Shown here: piece after piece, positions 1 through 9,917 of the stretch
Position numbering within the stretch: the stretch's first letter is position 1
Layout: each line of letters begins with the position of its first letter
Assembly: GCF_014696825.1 (NCBI RefSeq)
Contig: NZ_JACJQU010000007.1
Span: 1 to 64,000, forward strand
DNA from: Anabaena sphaerica FACHB-251
Lineage (GTDB): Bacteria; Cyanobacteriota; Cyanobacteriia; Cyanobacteriales; Nostocaceae
Direction of reading: 5' to 3'
Length of the DNA stretch: 64,000 nucleotides
Translations under genes and position numbers: made by a program
The notes under the pieces: generated by a model
Told to the model about the DNA's origin: nothing
The model's database searches: none
What the model saw: only the letters and a program-made list of their open reading frames with translations

Positions 1-93
1 CAATTATTCGAGCAACTTACTTTTGACGAGGTGATATCTATCTCATCTTATAACTTTATTCTCGAAGCTCTTTTCTATGCAGCTTCATATTAA
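1..93 (+). CDS. possible C-terminal tail of an upstream gene (partial)
   Basis: Frame 1 is open from the window edge to a TAA at 91-93 and would encode about 30 residues. The peptide reads like protein (a mix of acidic and hydrophobic residues), but an open stretch of this length occurs by chance often enough that this is only a suggestion. From 94 to 324, before priA, I see AT-rich DNA without a recognisable gene. Confidence 0.2.
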   Translation, partial: QLFEQLTFDEVISISSYNFILEALFYAASY

Positions 94-324
94 CTTGGTA
101 TAAGATACTTTCATTTGTGTAGTTAGCATCAAATATTTATTGCACGTACTGTAGAAATTGATTTGTCTAGTAGATTACATCTAATCAAAGTTATCAAGTA
201 TGATGAGTAATAAAAGTATTGCAAAATACAGTTTGTTTGTAGTAAACTAAGAACTTAAAGTTAAGTAATTCTGGTGAAATTTCTCCAGACAAATGAGCGA
301 ATATCTATTAAAAAAGCCAAAAAT

Positions 325-3042
325 ATGTATATTCATGATGTAAGTTTATCCTCTCTAGTTGTAGCTGAACCAGGAGAATCATACCAGTCAAAAACGAATC
401 TTTATCGATGGATTGAAGTCCTTGTAGATTTTCCAGGAAGCTCAGACTTATTTACATATAAATTACCAGAACAGTTAGAAATAAAACCAGGGGATATTTT
501 GACAGTTCCCTTTGGGACACAACAGGTAGGAGCGATCGCAATTCGGTTCTTATCTCAACCCCCAGAAAATTTAGCACCAGAGAAAATTAGGGAAGTAGAA
601 GATGTCGTCAGTAGAGGATTTTTTCCTAGCACCTATTGGGAATTACTCAATCGCATAGCGGCCTATTACTATACGCCCCTAATTCAAGTAATTCGGGTAG
701 CTTTACCACCAGGATTATTAGGGCGATCGCAACGTCGGCTGCGTTTGACATCCTTGGGAAAAGATCAGGATGTCTCTAGCAATACTGCCATTTTCATGTC
801 ACCAACAGCGCAACAAGTTATCCAACTTTTGCAGAAAACCCCCACAGGTGACTATAGCTATTACTATATTCAACAAAAAGTTAAATCTGCCTATCGGGGA
901 ACTCGTGAGTTAATCCGCTTGGGATTAGCAGAAAACTATTTAGAACCACCACGACTAAACCAACCCAAGCTACAAAAAGCAGTCACACTATTAGATAACA
1001 ATTACCAGGATTTAACACCCCGTCAAAGAGAAATTGTGGAAGTGCTAAGACGACAAGGTGGAGAATCATGGCAAAGTGAATTATTGCAAACTTGCAGTAC
1101 CAGTACCTCTACTTTAAAAGCCTTAGAACAAAAAGGCTATATAGTAATTGAAGAACGGGAAATATTACGCAGAGAACAAAGTCCCCTTATGGCTGGGGAT
1201 CAAGCTAAGTCATTAACAGCAGCCCAAACGAACGCCTTAGAAGCAATACAATCATTAAATGGATTTGCCCAAATTTTATTACATGGCGTAACAGGGTCAG
1301 GAAAAACCGAAGTTTACCTCCAAGCGATCGCACCCTTACTTAACCAAGGTAAATCAGCCCTTGTCTTAGTCCCAGAAATTGGACTCACACCCCAACTCAC
1401 AGACAGATTTCGCGCCCGCTTTGGTAACAAAGTTCAGGTTTATCACAGCGCCCTTTCCGATGGTGAACGCTACGACACCTGGCGACAAATGTTCACCGGA
1501 GAACCCCAAGTAGTCATAGGCACTCGCAGCGCCATTTTCGCCCCACTACCCCACTTAGGATTAATCATCCTAGACGAAGAACACGACGGCAGCTTTAAAC
1601 AAGATTCACCCATCCCCACCTACCACGCCCGCACCGTCGCCCAGTGGCGTGCAGAATTAGAAAATTGTCCCCTCATTTTAGGTTCCGCCACCCCCTCCTT
1701 AGAAAGTTGGGTGAGTGTGAAAGAGCAGGGGAGCAGGGGAGCAGAGGAGCAGGGGAGCAGGGGAGCAGAGGAGCAGGGGAGTAGGGGAGCAGAGGAGCAG
1801 AGGAGTAGGGGAGCAGAGGAGCAGAGGAGTAGGGGAGCAGAGGAGCAGAGGAGTAGGGGAGCAGAGGAGCAGAGGAGCAGGGGAGCAGGGGAGCAGGGGA
1901 GCAGAGGAGTAGGGGAGAATAACTTTATATCTAGTCCCCAGTCCCCAGTCCCCAGTCCCCAATATCTATCTCTTCCTGAACGCATCAACTCTCGTCCCTT
2001 ACCACCGATAGAAATAATTGATATGCGGCGAGAGTTACAAGCGGGAAATCGTTCTATATTTAGTAAATCCCTGCAAGAAGCCCTAGAAGAGTTAAAAGAA
2101 AGAAAACAACAGGGAATTTTATTTATTCATCGTCGGGGACATAGCACCTTTGTCTCTTGTCGCAGTTGTGGTTATGTGCTGGAATGTCCAAATTGTGATG
2201 TGTCCTTGGCTTATCATCATGTAGAAGAAGGAGCGCCCCAATTATTAAGATGTCATTATTGTAATTATGGGCGATCGCATCCTCCCCACTGTCCCGAATG
2301 TAGTTCTCCCTACCTGAAATTCTTCGGTAGTGGAACCCAAAGAGTAGCCCAGGAACTAAACCGCCAATTTCCCCACCTGAAATTAATTCGCTTTGATAGC
2401 GACACCACCCGCAACAAAGGCGCACACCGTAACTTACTCAGCCAGTTTGCCAACGGTGAAGCAGATTTATTAGTCGGTACACAAATGCTCACCAAAGGTT
2501 TAGACTTACCCCAAGTTACCCTTGTCGGTGTAGTTGCAGCTGATGGGTTACTGCACTTATCAGACTATCGCGCCAATGAACGTACATTTCAAACCTTAAC
2601 CCAAGTTGCAGGAAGGGCAGGAAGAGGCGAAGATCCGGGCAGGGTAATTATCCAAACCTACACCCCAGAACATCCAGTTATTGAAGCCGTTAAAACTCAT
2701 GACTATCAATCTTTCTGTGATGCAGAATTAGAACAACGCCAAGCACTTAATTATCCCCCTTATGGCAGATTAATATTATTGCGTTTCAGTAGCCTTGATC
2801 CCATCCAAGTCCAAAACACAGCCCAAATCATTGCTACAACTTTCAGCGATCAAGAAGGATTTGAGATATTGGGACCAGCACCAGCTAGTATTTTACGAGT
2901 AGCTAATCGTTATCGCTGGCAAATATTGCTAAAATTTGCTCCTGACGCACTACCAAATTTACCAGATTGGAGAGAAATCAGGGCGCTTTGTCCTACTTCC
3001 GTCAGCTTAACAATTGACGTAGATCCAATTAATATCATGTAA
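325..3042 (+). CDS. priA: primosomal replication restart helicase PriA with repeat-encoded insertion
   Basis: PriA is a 3'-to-5' superfamily 2 helicase that reloads the replisome at stalled forks. Counting from ATG 325 (905 aa), the N-terminal DNA-binding part is followed by a Walker A motif GVTGSGKT near residue 321, the DEEH box near 417, a zinc region with eight cysteines (CRSC, CPNC, CHYC, CPEC) at about 612-659, and the C-terminal helicase lobe with QVAGRAGR. A GTG at 274 in the same frame would add 17 residues; I prefer the ATG because homology-like sequence begins just after it. The oddity is a stretch of roughly 78 residues between SATPSLESW and LPERINSRPLPP that is encoded by octamer and heptamer tandem repeats. 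Without it the protein would be about 827 aa, a normal length for cyanobacterial PriA. The flanking motifs are all intact, so the gene is probably functional. Confidence 0.95.
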   Translation: MYIHDVSLSSLVVAEPGESYQSKTNLYRWIEVLVDFPGSSDLFTYKLPEQLEIKPGDILTVPFGTQQVGAIAIRFLSQPPENLAPEKIREVEDVVSRGFFPSTYWELLNRIAAYYYTPLIQVIRVALPPGLLGRSQRRLRLTSLGKDQDVSSNTAIFMSPTAQQVIQLLQKTPTGDYSYYYIQQKVKSAYRGTRELIRLGLAENYLEPPRLNQPKLQKAVTLLDNNYQDLTPRQREIVEVLRRQGGESWQSELLQTCSTSTSTLKALEQKGYIVIEEREILRREQSPLMAGDQAKSLTAAQTNALEAIQSLNGFAQILLHGVTGSGKTEVYLQAIAPLLNQGKSALVLVPEIGLTPQLTDRFRARFGNKVQVYHSALSDGERYDTWRQMFTGEPQVVIGTRSAIFAPLPHLGLIILDEEHDGSFKQDSPIPTYHARTVAQWRAELENCPLILGSATPSLESWVSVKEQGSRGAEEQGSRGAEEQGSRGAEEQRSRGAEEQRSRGAEEQRSRGAEEQRSRGAGEQGSRGVGENNFISSPQSPVPSPQYLSLPERINSRPLPPIEIIDMRRELQAGNRSIFSKSLQEALEELKERKQQGILFIHRRGHSTFVSCRSCGYVLECPNCDVSLAYHHVEEGAPQLLRCHYCNYGRSHPPHCPECSSPYLKFFGSGTQRVAQELNRQFPHLKLIRFDSDTTRNKGAHRNLLSQFANGEADLLVGTQMLTKGLDLPQVTLVGVVAADGLLHLSDYRANERTFQTLTQVAGRAGRGEDPGRVIIQTYTPEHPVIEAVKTHDYQSFCDAELEQRQALNYPPYGRLILLRFSSLDPIQVQNTAQIIATTFSDQEGFEILGPAPASILRVANRYRWQILLKFAPDALPNLPDWREIRALCPTSVSLTIDVDPINIM
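1724..1963 (+). repeat. octamer (GAGCAGGG) plus heptamer (AGTCCCC) array inside priA
   Basis: From about 1724 to 1917 the octamer GAGCAGGG and its variants (GAGCAGAG, GAGTAGGG) repeat in tandem. From about 1932 to 1963 four copies of an AGTCCCC-type heptamer follow. Because 8 is not a multiple of 3, three octamers make a 24-base, 8-residue protein period of the EQGSRGAE type. The reading frame stays open through the whole tract. Confidence 0.95.
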
Positions 3043-3242
3043 TCAAAACAGATGATCTCGTTCCCAGTCTCTGACTGGGAATGCCATTAAGAGGCTCTGC
3101 CTTTGCTTCAATTGCGGTTATAAGTAAATAGGTCTTTCCCAAAACTTTCTTTCCACCTATATTTGAGGCCGTATTTGCAGACGATATTTCCTACAGAGAA
3201 ATTTTGCATAAATAGGATGTTTTAAAAGTTTTGAATGTATAA

Positions 3243-3322
3243 ATAAACCCCTCTCCAAACCTCTCCCCGCGTCGGGGAGAGGCTTTGAAACCCCCATTCC
3301 CTCTTAGGGAAGGGGGGTTAGG
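3243..3322. repeat. dispersed double-hairpin repeat, copy 1
   Basis: Stem 1 is CCTCTCCCC (3260-3268) paired with GGGGAGAGG (3274-3282). Stem 2 pairs a C-rich arm at 3291-3302 with a G-rich arm at 3306-3317. A related element lies in the opposite orientation at 57441-57521, so this is an interspersed element of the genome and not a unique terminator. Confidence 0.75.
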
Positions 3323-3547
3323 TTGCTGAAGATTATTGGTTTCATCTAATACTTTTCAAACAACCTCTAATACCAAGGTTGGATATCCAAAGTCAAAAAG
3401 ACTAATGATCAGTTTTTCTCCAGTGCAGAAAATATCTAAATTAGGGTTTCCTGATAGCGTAGCGTGGCATCAGCCATAAAAGTTTTTTGGATAAAGATTT
3501 TTGATACATGATAAATTATAGAATGTCCGGCACATCACCCTGAATAT

Positions 3548-3612
3548 GTCATTGCAAGTGAAACTACGCAATCTAAAGGTTTTTAGGATTGCTTCCCTAC
3601 GGTCGCAATGAC
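3548..3612. repeat. small foldback element with GTCATTGC termini
   Basis: The left end GTCATTGCAA (3548) is the near-perfect inverted complement of TCGCAATGAC (ending 3612), and the inner arms (GCAATCTAAAG and AGGATTGC) also pair. It resembles the small palindromic elements that are common between cyanobacterial genes. Confidence 0.6.
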
Positions 3613-4007
3613 GGTTATTTGAACAGACATGATATTATTAATGGTATGTATAAATAAAATTAATGTAATAATCAAGATTTTTTCCCAAACTCAAAAATAT
3701 AGAATATAATCATCTGCTAACCTCAGTCCTTTTAGTATCAAATTTATCGTATGGTGATAACTTATACAAATAAACAGTATTAGTGTAATAAAAATATCAT
3801 CTTTTTTATATTCTTGCCAGAGTAAAATTGAAATATTCTTAATACTAAATTCAGTAAACATCCAGAAACCAGTAAAACAATATTGATAAATTGAGATGAA
3901 ATGAAATATCATCCAATCCCTAGCAATCAAACTTACTTACCAGTAAGTTAGGTATTATTTTTTAGCATTGAGCGGTTATAAATTCAGTTTAATTGAGTAA
4001 TAAATAC

Positions 4008-5693
4008 ATGGGACAAGGTTTTTTACAAATTGCGTTAACGCTGTGTATTGTCATAGCTATCACTCCCAGATTAGGAAAATACATAGCCCGCGTCTTTTTG
4101 GGAGAAAGCACAATGCTTGATCCCATCATGAACCCCATAGAGAAAATTATCTATATAGTAGGGGGTGTCAGTAAAAAAGAGGAGATGACAGCTTGGCAGT
4201 ATATCCGGGCAGTAATATGCAGTAACCTAATTATGGGTATTTCTGTGTATACACTAATCTCTTTGCAGAGACTTCTACCGTGGAATCCCCAAGGATTTAG
4301 TACGCCCACGTGGGATATATTACTACACACTACAATTTCTTTTTTGACTAACACCGACCAACAACACTACACTGGGGAAACTACCTTAAGCTATTTTAGC
4401 CAAACAGCCGCTTTAGGCTTTTTAATGTTTACTTCAGCAGCAACCGGTTTAGCAGTAGGAATTGCATTTATTCGGGGTTTGACAGGTAGAAAGTTAGGGA
4501 ATTTTTACGTCGATATTACCTGTGCCATCACACGCATATTGTTGCCCCTGTCTATGATCGGTGCGATCGCTCTCATTGCTTTAGGTGTACCGCAAACATT
4601 AGAAGATACTTTAGTTGTCCAAACCTTAGAAGGAGGAACTCAGTATATACCTAGAGGTCTAGTTGCTTCCTTTGAAATCATTAAAATGCTAGGCCAAAAC
4701 GGTGGTGGCTTTTTTGGTGCTAACTCTGCCCATCCCTTTGAAAATCCCAATGGCGCTTCTAATTTACTAGAAATCATCGCCATGATTGCTATTCCCTCAT
4801 CTTTAATATACAGCTACGGTGTATTTGCCAATAATCTGAAACAAACTTGGTTACTGTTTTGGATGGTGTTTATTATTTTTGTGATTTTGATATGGGTGAG
4901 TGCCGTTGGTGAACTACAAGGAAATCCCATCATTAACCAAGCCCTGTCTACAGAACTACCGAATTTAGAAGGTAAAGAAGTAAGATTTGGCTGGGCTGAA
5001 ACAGCATTATGGGCAGTTACAACCACCGCTACCATGTGCGGTGCAGTGAACGGAATGCTCGATTCATTCATGCCCCAGGGTATATTTTCCACCTTATTTA
5101 ACTTATTTTTGCAAATTATTTGGGGAGGACAGGGAACAGGAACAGCTTACTTATTTATTTATCTGATCCTCACCGTGTTCATAACTGGGTTAATGGTAGG
5201 ACGCACCCCCGAATTTTTGGGACGCAAAATTGAAAAAAGGGAAATATTTCTGGCTAGTGTTGTGCTACTGATTCACCCGATTCTGATTTTAGTGCCTAGT
5301 GCGATCGCCCTAGCTTATCCCATCTCCCTATCAGGAATTAGTAACCCCGGTTTTCATGGCATTTCCCAAGTAGTTTATGAATATGCTTCAGCCGCAGCTA
5401 ACAATGGTTCTGGCTTAGAGGGGTTAAAAGACAATAGTTTATGGTGGAACTTGAGTAGCAGTTTCAGTATTTTAGCAGGGCGTTATATTCCCATTATCGC
5501 TATCCTTCTATTAGCTGATAGTATGTCCCGCAAACCCAAAATCCCCGCAACCCGTGGTACTCTCAAAACCGATTCCCTACTATTTACCACCGTCACCGCT
5601 GGCGTAACCATCATTTTAGCAGTCCTCACCTTCTTCCCTGTTTTAGCTTTAGGCCCCATCGCCGAAGGTTTTAAACTAGCCTCTGGAAGTTAG
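4008..5693 (+). CDS. kdpA: K+-transporting ATPase subunit A
   Basis: KdpA is the potassium-selective membrane subunit of the high-affinity KdpFABC pump. The 561-residue product is strongly hydrophobic and shows the repeated pore-loop signatures of the family: [35 protein letters not shown] and [12 protein letters not shown] use ATG 4008 ([10 protein letters not shown]), which aligns with the usual KdpA N-terminus; a TTG at 3993 would add five residues. It is the first gene of a same-strand kdpA-kdpB-kdpC-kdpD run. No separate kdpF was recognised upstream. Confidence 0.96.
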   Translation: MGQGFLQIALTLCIVIAITPRLGKYIARVFLGESTMLDPIMNPIEKIIYIVGGVSKKEEMTAWQYIRAVICSNLIMGISVYTLISLQRLLPWNPQGFSTPTWDILLHTTISFLTNTDQQHYTGETTLSYFSQTAALGFLMFTSAATGLAVGIAFIRGLTGRKLGNFYVDITCAITRILLPLSMIGAIALIALGVPQTLEDTLVVQTLEGGTQYIPRGLVASFEIIKMLGQNGGGFFGANSAHPFENPNGASNLLEIIAMIAIPSSLIYSYGVFANNLKQTWLLFWMVFIIFVILIWVSAVGELQGNPIINQALSTELPNLEGKEVRFGWAETALWAVTTTATMCGAVNGMLDSFMPQGIFSTLFNLFLQIIWGGQGTGTAYLFIYLILTVFITGLMVGRTPEFLGRKIEKREIFLASVVLLIHPILILVPSAIALAYPISLSGISNPGFHGISQVVYEYASAAANNGSGLEGLKDNSLWWNLSSSFSILAGRYIPIIAILLLADSMSRKPKIPATRGTLKTDSLLFTTVTAGVTIILAVLTFFPVLALGPIAEGFKLASGS

Positions 5694-5762
5694 GACTCAG
5701 GAGGCAGAAGGCAGGAGGCAGAAAGAACCCAATACCCAATCCCCAATACCCAATCCCCGTTT

Positions 5763-7868
5763 ATGAATTCTGCTGCAACTACCCCAAGACCTAAATCTTC
5801 TCGTTCGCGTCCTAGCGATCGCCGTCTCAAACGCAAAAAAGCACGAATCAGTACCAAAGGACTCTACACCAGAGTAATTAGAGATACCTTTTTCAAGCTA
5901 CATCCCCAGTATGCAATTAAAAATCCCATCATGTTTGTGGTCTGGTTGGCAACAATCATCACCCTAGCCGCCACAATTTATCCCCCCATATTTGGACCAG
6001 TCAACCAGAAAAACCCCCAACTGTTCAACGGCTTGTTAACAGTGATTTTATTTTCCACTGTTCTTTTTGCCAATTTCGCCGAAGCCTTAGCACAAGGAAG
6101 AGGTAAAGCCCAAGCCGATGCTTTGCGGTCTACCAGATCAGCAACCATCGCCAAAAAAATTGTCGTTGATGGCACAATCACAGAAATTTCTTCCACCAGT
6201 CTTAAAAAAGGTGATACTGTCTACGTCGTTGCAGGCGATATCATCCCCGCAGATGGGGAAGTGATTTTGGGTGTAGCTTCTGTAGACGAGTCACCAATCA
6301 CCGGCGAATCAGCCCCAGTTCTCAAAGAAGCAGGTTCAGACGTTGCCAGTTCTGTTACTGGTGGTACGCGCATCATCTCCGATGAATTAATCATCCGCAT
6401 CACAGCTGACCCCGGTAAAGGATTTATTGACCGGATGATTGACTTAGTAGAAGGGGCAGAACGCACTAAAACACCTAATGAAATTGCCTTAACAATTTTG
6501 CTCTCAGTGCTTACCCTGTCCTTTTTGTTTGTGGTAGCAACCTTGCCCGCCTTTGCCTATTATGTCAACAGTCCCGTTAGCGTCACCGTATTAGTTGCCC
6601 TCTTGGTAGCACTCATCCCCACCACTATTGGCAGTTTACTCAGTGCTATTGGCATTGCAGGTATGGATAGAGTCGCCCAATTTAACATCATTGCCACCTC
6701 TGGACGGGCAGTGGAAGCCTGTGGAGATATCAATACTTTAGTTTTAGATAAGACAGGTACAATCACTCTTGGCAACCGGTTGGCAGAAGCTTTTATCCCC
6801 ATCAACGGTCACTCAATGGTGGAAATCGCTAACGCTGCTTTGGCAGCCAGTATATTTGACGATACTCCAGAGGGTAAATCTATTGTCCGATTGGCAGAAA
6901 AATTTGGCGCAAAATTTGATATAGACCGAAAACAAGCCCAAGGAGTAGAATTTTCTGCCAAAACCCGCATGAGTGGTACTAACTTTCCTGGTGGACATGA
7001 GGCGCGAAAAGGCGCAGTGGGAGCAATTAAAGGCTTTGTTCGTTCCCGCAATGGACGCGAAACCCCAGAACTAGATACTGCTTACGAAGAAGTGTCCCAC
7101 CAAGGAGGTACACCCCTAGCTGTCTGCCTCGATAACGAAATCTACGGTGTTATTTATCTTAAAGATATTGTCAAACCCGGTATCCGAGAACGTTTTGACC
7201 AACTACGGCGCATGGGAGTGCGTACCGTGATGCTAACTGGGGACAACCGCATTACGGCTTCTGTAATTGCCAAAGAAGCAGGAGTAGACGAATTTATCGC
7301 CGAAGCTACACCAGAAGATAAAATCACTGTCATCCAAAGGGAACAAGCAGAAGGTAAATTGGTGGCGATGACAGGAGATGGGACTAATGATGCTCCCGCT
7401 TTAGCAAAGGCTAATGTTGGTGTAGCGATGAATACAGGGACTCAAGCCGCTAAAGAAGCTGCTAATATGGTCGATTTGGACTCTGATCCCACAAAACTCA
7501 TTGATATCGTCAGTATTGGTAAACAATTGTTGATTACTCGTGGGGCATTGACGACATTTTCCATTGCTAATGATATTGCTAAATATTTTGCCATTATCCC
7601 TGTAATTTTTGCGGCTGCTAATTTAGAAAGCTTGAATATTATGAAGTTAACCAGTGTTAATTCGGCGGTATTGTCGGCACTGATTTACAATGCTTTGATT
7701 ATTCCGGCTCTAATTCCTTTAGCCTTGAAGGGTGTAAAATTTCGACCTTTGACTGCTAATCAACTTCTACAACGCAATATTTTTCTTTATGGGTTAGGTG
7801 GGGTGATTGCTCCATTTATTGCCATTAAATTCATAGATATGCTAATTACAGTTGCAGGTTTAGCTTAA
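5763..7868 (+). CDS. kdpB: K+-transporting P-type ATPase subunit B
   Basis: KdpB is the catalytic P-type ATPase subunit. In the 701-residue protein the actuator motif TGES lies near residue 180, the phosphorylated aspartate is D329 in DKTGT, and the hinge motif TGDGTNDAPAL begins near 537. The basic N-terminal extension of about 20 residues is longer than in E. coli KdpB, where the aspartate is D307. The 69-base gap after kdpA is filled with short tandem repeats (GGAGGCAGA and CCCAATA/CCCAATC types), so the operon spacing has been enlarged by repeat insertion. Confidence 0.97.
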   Translation: MNSAATTPRPKSSRSRPSDRRLKRKKARISTKGLYTRVIRDTFFKLHPQYAIKNPIMFVVWLATIITLAATIYPPIFGPVNQKNPQLFNGLLTVILFSTVLFANFAEALAQGRGKAQADALRSTRSATIAKKIVVDGTITEISSTSLKKGDTVYVVAGDIIPADGEVILGVASVDESPITGESAPVLKEAGSDVASSVTGGTRIISDELIIRITADPGKGFIDRMIDLVEGAERTKTPNEIALTILLSVLTLSFLFVVATLPAFAYYVNSPVSVTVLVALLVALIPTTIGSLLSAIGIAGMDRVAQFNIIATSGRAVEACGDINTLVLDKTGTITLGNRLAEAFIPINGHSMVEIANAALAASIFDDTPEGKSIVRLAEKFGAKFDIDRKQAQGVEFSAKTRMSGTNFPGGHEARKGAVGAIKGFVRSRNGRETPELDTAYEEVSHQGGTPLAVCLDNEIYGVIYLKDIVKPGIRERFDQLRRMGVRTVMLTGDNRITASVIAKEAGVDEFIAEATPEDKITVIQREQAEGKLVAMTGDGTNDAPALAKANVGVAMNTGTQAAKEAANMVDLDSDPTKLIDIVSIGKQLLITRGALTTFSIANDIAKYFAIIPVIFAAANLESLNIMKLTSVNSAVLSALIYNALIIPALIPLALKGVKFRPLTANQLLQRNIFLYGLGGVIAPFIAIKFIDMLITVAGLA

Positions 7869-7869
7869 T

Positions 7870-8021
7870 CACAGGGGACTGGGAACTGGGGACTAGGGAC
7901 TGGGTAAGAAAATTTTAGATTTTAGATTTTAGATTTTAGATTGGAGTTGGTTAAATACAATCCAAAATACAAAATCCAAAATCGAATCAACAATCAACAA
8001 TCAACAATCAACAATTACCAC
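7870..8021. repeat. heptamer arrays between kdpB and kdpC
   Basis: Three different 7-base families lie side by side: GGGGACT variants (7872-7905), ATTTTAG (about 7911-7940) and CAACAAT (about 7987-8015). Together they fill almost the whole kdpB-kdpC gap. A TTG-initiated reading frame from 7941 would read this tract as protein; I do not accept it as part of kdpC. Confidence 0.85.
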
Positions 8022-8030
8022 AATTCAATT

Positions 8031-8633
8031 ATGGTATTAATTCGAGAAACTATCCGAGCCATGCGGATCATTTTATTACTTTGGTTGTTAACAGCAATTA
8101 TTTATCCTTTGGCAATATTATGGTTTGGTCAGTTTGCCTTCCCTTCTTCAGCCAACGGCAGCATAGTTTTAAATATAGATGCTCAACCAATTGGTTCGGC
8201 TTTGATTGGTCAAGTTTTTACATCAGATAAATATTTTCATGGTCGTCCTAGTGCTGTGAAATATAGCCAAGGTAGAAAAGCCAAGCCCACGGGTATATCT
8301 GGGGGAAGCAATCTTGCTGCTAGTAATCCAGAGCTAACTAATAGAATTATTGAGGAAGCAACTCAATTTCAAGATGAGAATATACAACCTGCGGCTGATT
8401 TAATTTACACTTCTGGTTCTGGTTTAGATCCCCATATCTCTTTGAAAGCAACAAGACAGCAGTTAGCAAGAGTCGCACAGTCAAGGGGCATCAAAGAAGA
8501 TGAAATTATCCCTTTGATTAACAAGTATACTGATGGTAGATTTTTAGGTATTTTCGGTGAATCGGGAGTTAATGTTTTACGCTTAAACTATGCTCTTGAC
8601 CTGCAAGAACTAAATCGTCAGCAAAATCAATAA
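8031..8633 (+). CDS. kdpC: K+-transporting ATPase subunit C
   Basis: KdpC is the single-span accessory subunit that stabilises the Kdp complex and assists ATP binding. From ATG 8031 the product is 200 aa, the normal size. It has one N-terminal membrane segment (about residues 12-35) followed by family motifs GRPSAVKY, GSNLAASNPEL, SGLDPHIS and GESGVNVLRLNYALD. The frame is open further upstream from a TTG at 7941, but that part only translates tandem repeats. Confidence 0.95.
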   Translation: MVLIRETIRAMRIILLLWLLTAIIYPLAILWFGQFAFPSSANGSIVLNIDAQPIGSALIGQVFTSDKYFHGRPSAVKYSQGRKAKPTGISGGSNLAASNPELTNRIIEEATQFQDENIQPAADLIYTSGSGLDPHISLKATRQQLARVAQSRGIKEDEIIPLINKYTDGRFLGIFGESGVNVLRLNYALDLQELNRQQNQ

Positions 8634-8677
8634 TTGGTCATTAGTCATTGGTTAGTGGTCATTGGTCATTAGTTTGT

Positions 8678-9802
8678 ATGATTCCCAGCAGTGAAATACA
8701 GTTAACACCTGCCAATTATCCCTTGTATTCGGGAAGAAGGGGAAAACACAAAATATTTATTGGTATGGCTCCCGGTGTAGGCAAAACCTACAGAATGTTA
8801 GAAGAAGGACACGGACTCAAACAGGAAGGAATTGATGTTGTTATAGGACTTTTGGAAACTCACGAACGTAAGGAAACGGCTGAAAAAGCTGCGGGACTGG
8901 AGATTATACCCCCACACTTATTGCCTCGTGGTGATTTGATGCTGCCGGAAATGGATACGCAGGCAATTATTCACCGTTCTCCTGAATTGGTATTAGTTGA
9001 TGAACTTGCTCATACCAATGTTCGGGGTTCCCTACGGGAAAAACGTTATGAAGATGTAGAAGTAATTTTGGCAGCAGGTCTTGATGTCTACTCGACTATG
9101 AATGTTCAACACCTGGAAAGTCTTAATAATATAGTAGCTAGAATTACAGGTGTAGTTGTGCGTGAGCGTGTCCCGGACAGGATTCTGGAAGTAGCCGATG
9201 ATGTGGTAGTTGTAGATGTGACACCAGAAATTCTGGAAAAAAGGTTACTGGAAGGGAAAATATATACACATGAAAAAATTCCACAAGCTCTAGATAACTT
9301 TTTCCAAAGACGTAACTTGATTGCTTTGCGGGAATTGGCTTTGCGAGAAGTGGCAGATAATGTGGAAGAAGATGCTATTGCTTCTACATCTAAAGGTCAA
9401 ATTTGTAGTGTTCAGGAACGGGTTTTAGTTTGTGTATCTACTTACCCTAATTCAGTACAACTGTTACGTCGGGGTGCTAGGTTAGCTGGTTATATGAATG
9501 CTCCGTTTTATGTTTTGTTTGTTGCCAATCCTGATCGGTTTCTTACCAAGGAAGAAAGCCTACACGTTGATATTTGTGAGCAGTTATGTAAAGAATTTGC
9601 AGGAAATTTTGTGCGGGCAACCAGCAGTAACATTGCTCAGACAATTTCAGAAGTAGCAGAAAAATATCGCATCACTCAGATAGTCATCGGTGAAAGTCAG
9701 CGTTCTCGTTGGGAAATTCTCCTCAAAGTTTCTTTAACTCAAAAATTGATGCGTTTGCTCAAAAATATTGATTTGCATATTATTCCCACTGGGAAAAGTT
9801 GA
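8678..9802 (+). CDS. kdpD: short KdpD: N-terminal sensor ATP-binding and USP domains only
   Basis: The 374-residue protein contains the cytoplasmic KdpD domain with Walker A GMAPGVGKT (about residue 30), LVDELAHTN as Walker B, and a universal-stress-protein-like domain to the end. The four membrane segments, the GAF and the histidine-kinase core of E. coli KdpD (894 aa) are absent, and no kdpE regulator lies nearby. A short KdpD is known from Anabaena, so this is probably the natural form and not a deletion. ATG 8678 is chosen; the TTG at 8648 would translate a TTGGTCATTAG-type repeat. It must act by a route other than canonical phosphotransfer, perhaps by partnering a separate kinase (inference). 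Confidence 0.9.
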   Translation: MIPSSEIQLTPANYPLYSGRRGKHKIFIGMAPGVGKTYRMLEEGHGLKQEGIDVVIGLLETHERKETAEKAAGLEIIPPHLLPRGDLMLPEMDTQAIIHRSPELVLVDELAHTNVRGSLREKRYEDVEVILAAGLDVYSTMNVQHLESLNNIVARITGVVVRERVPDRILEVADDVVVVDVTPEILEKRLLEGKIYTHEKIPQALDNFFQRRNLIALRELALREVADNVEEDAIASTSKGQICSVQERVLVCVSTYPNSVQLLRRGARLAGYMNAPFYVLFVANPDRFLTKEESLHVDICEQLCKEFAGNFVRATSSNIAQTISEVAEKYRITQIVIGESQRSRWEILLKVSLTQKLMRLLKNIDLHIIPTGKS

Positions 9803-9866
9803 TTGTCTAATAACGTAAGTTGCCAGTTAAGAATATGAATCATGATTTTACCAAAAAACTGGGTTT

Positions 9867-9895
9867 AAAGCCCCGTCCGGAGACGGCTTTTGTTT
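9867..9895 (+). terminator. hairpin after kdpD; possible operon terminator
   Basis: AAAGCCCCGTC (9867-9877) pairs with GACGGCTTT (9882-9890) around CGGA, with a two-base bulge, and a T-rich stretch follows. It could end the kdp transcript, or be a relic of the left part of the neighbouring TnpB element. Confidence 0.4.
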
Positions 9896-9917
9896 AATTT
9901 CCGGATCAACTCTCGAA

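Larger units (their letters stand above)
3043..4007. other. intergenic region with dispersed repeats upstream of kdpA
   Basis: This 965-base gap holds no convincing gene. It contains a segment at about 3057-3110 with a CCCAGTCTCTGACTGGG palindrome, a double-hairpin repeat (3243-3322), a remnant of a GCGTAGCG-type short repeat near 3456, and a GTCATTGC-flanked foldback (3548-3612). The last 300 bases are very AT-rich and would have to contain the kdp promoter; I cannot assign its boxes. Confidence 0.6.

Noticed and set aside
1620-1988. Open frames on the minus strand across the priA repeat array
   Set aside because: They are long only because the octamer has no stop codons in either strand's frames; they translate as LLPCSSAP-type repeats.
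3691-3930. 79-residue minus-strand frame upstream of kdpA
   Set aside because: AT-rich composition, hydrophobic but without family pattern, in the region where the kdp promoter should lie; I do not support it as a gene.
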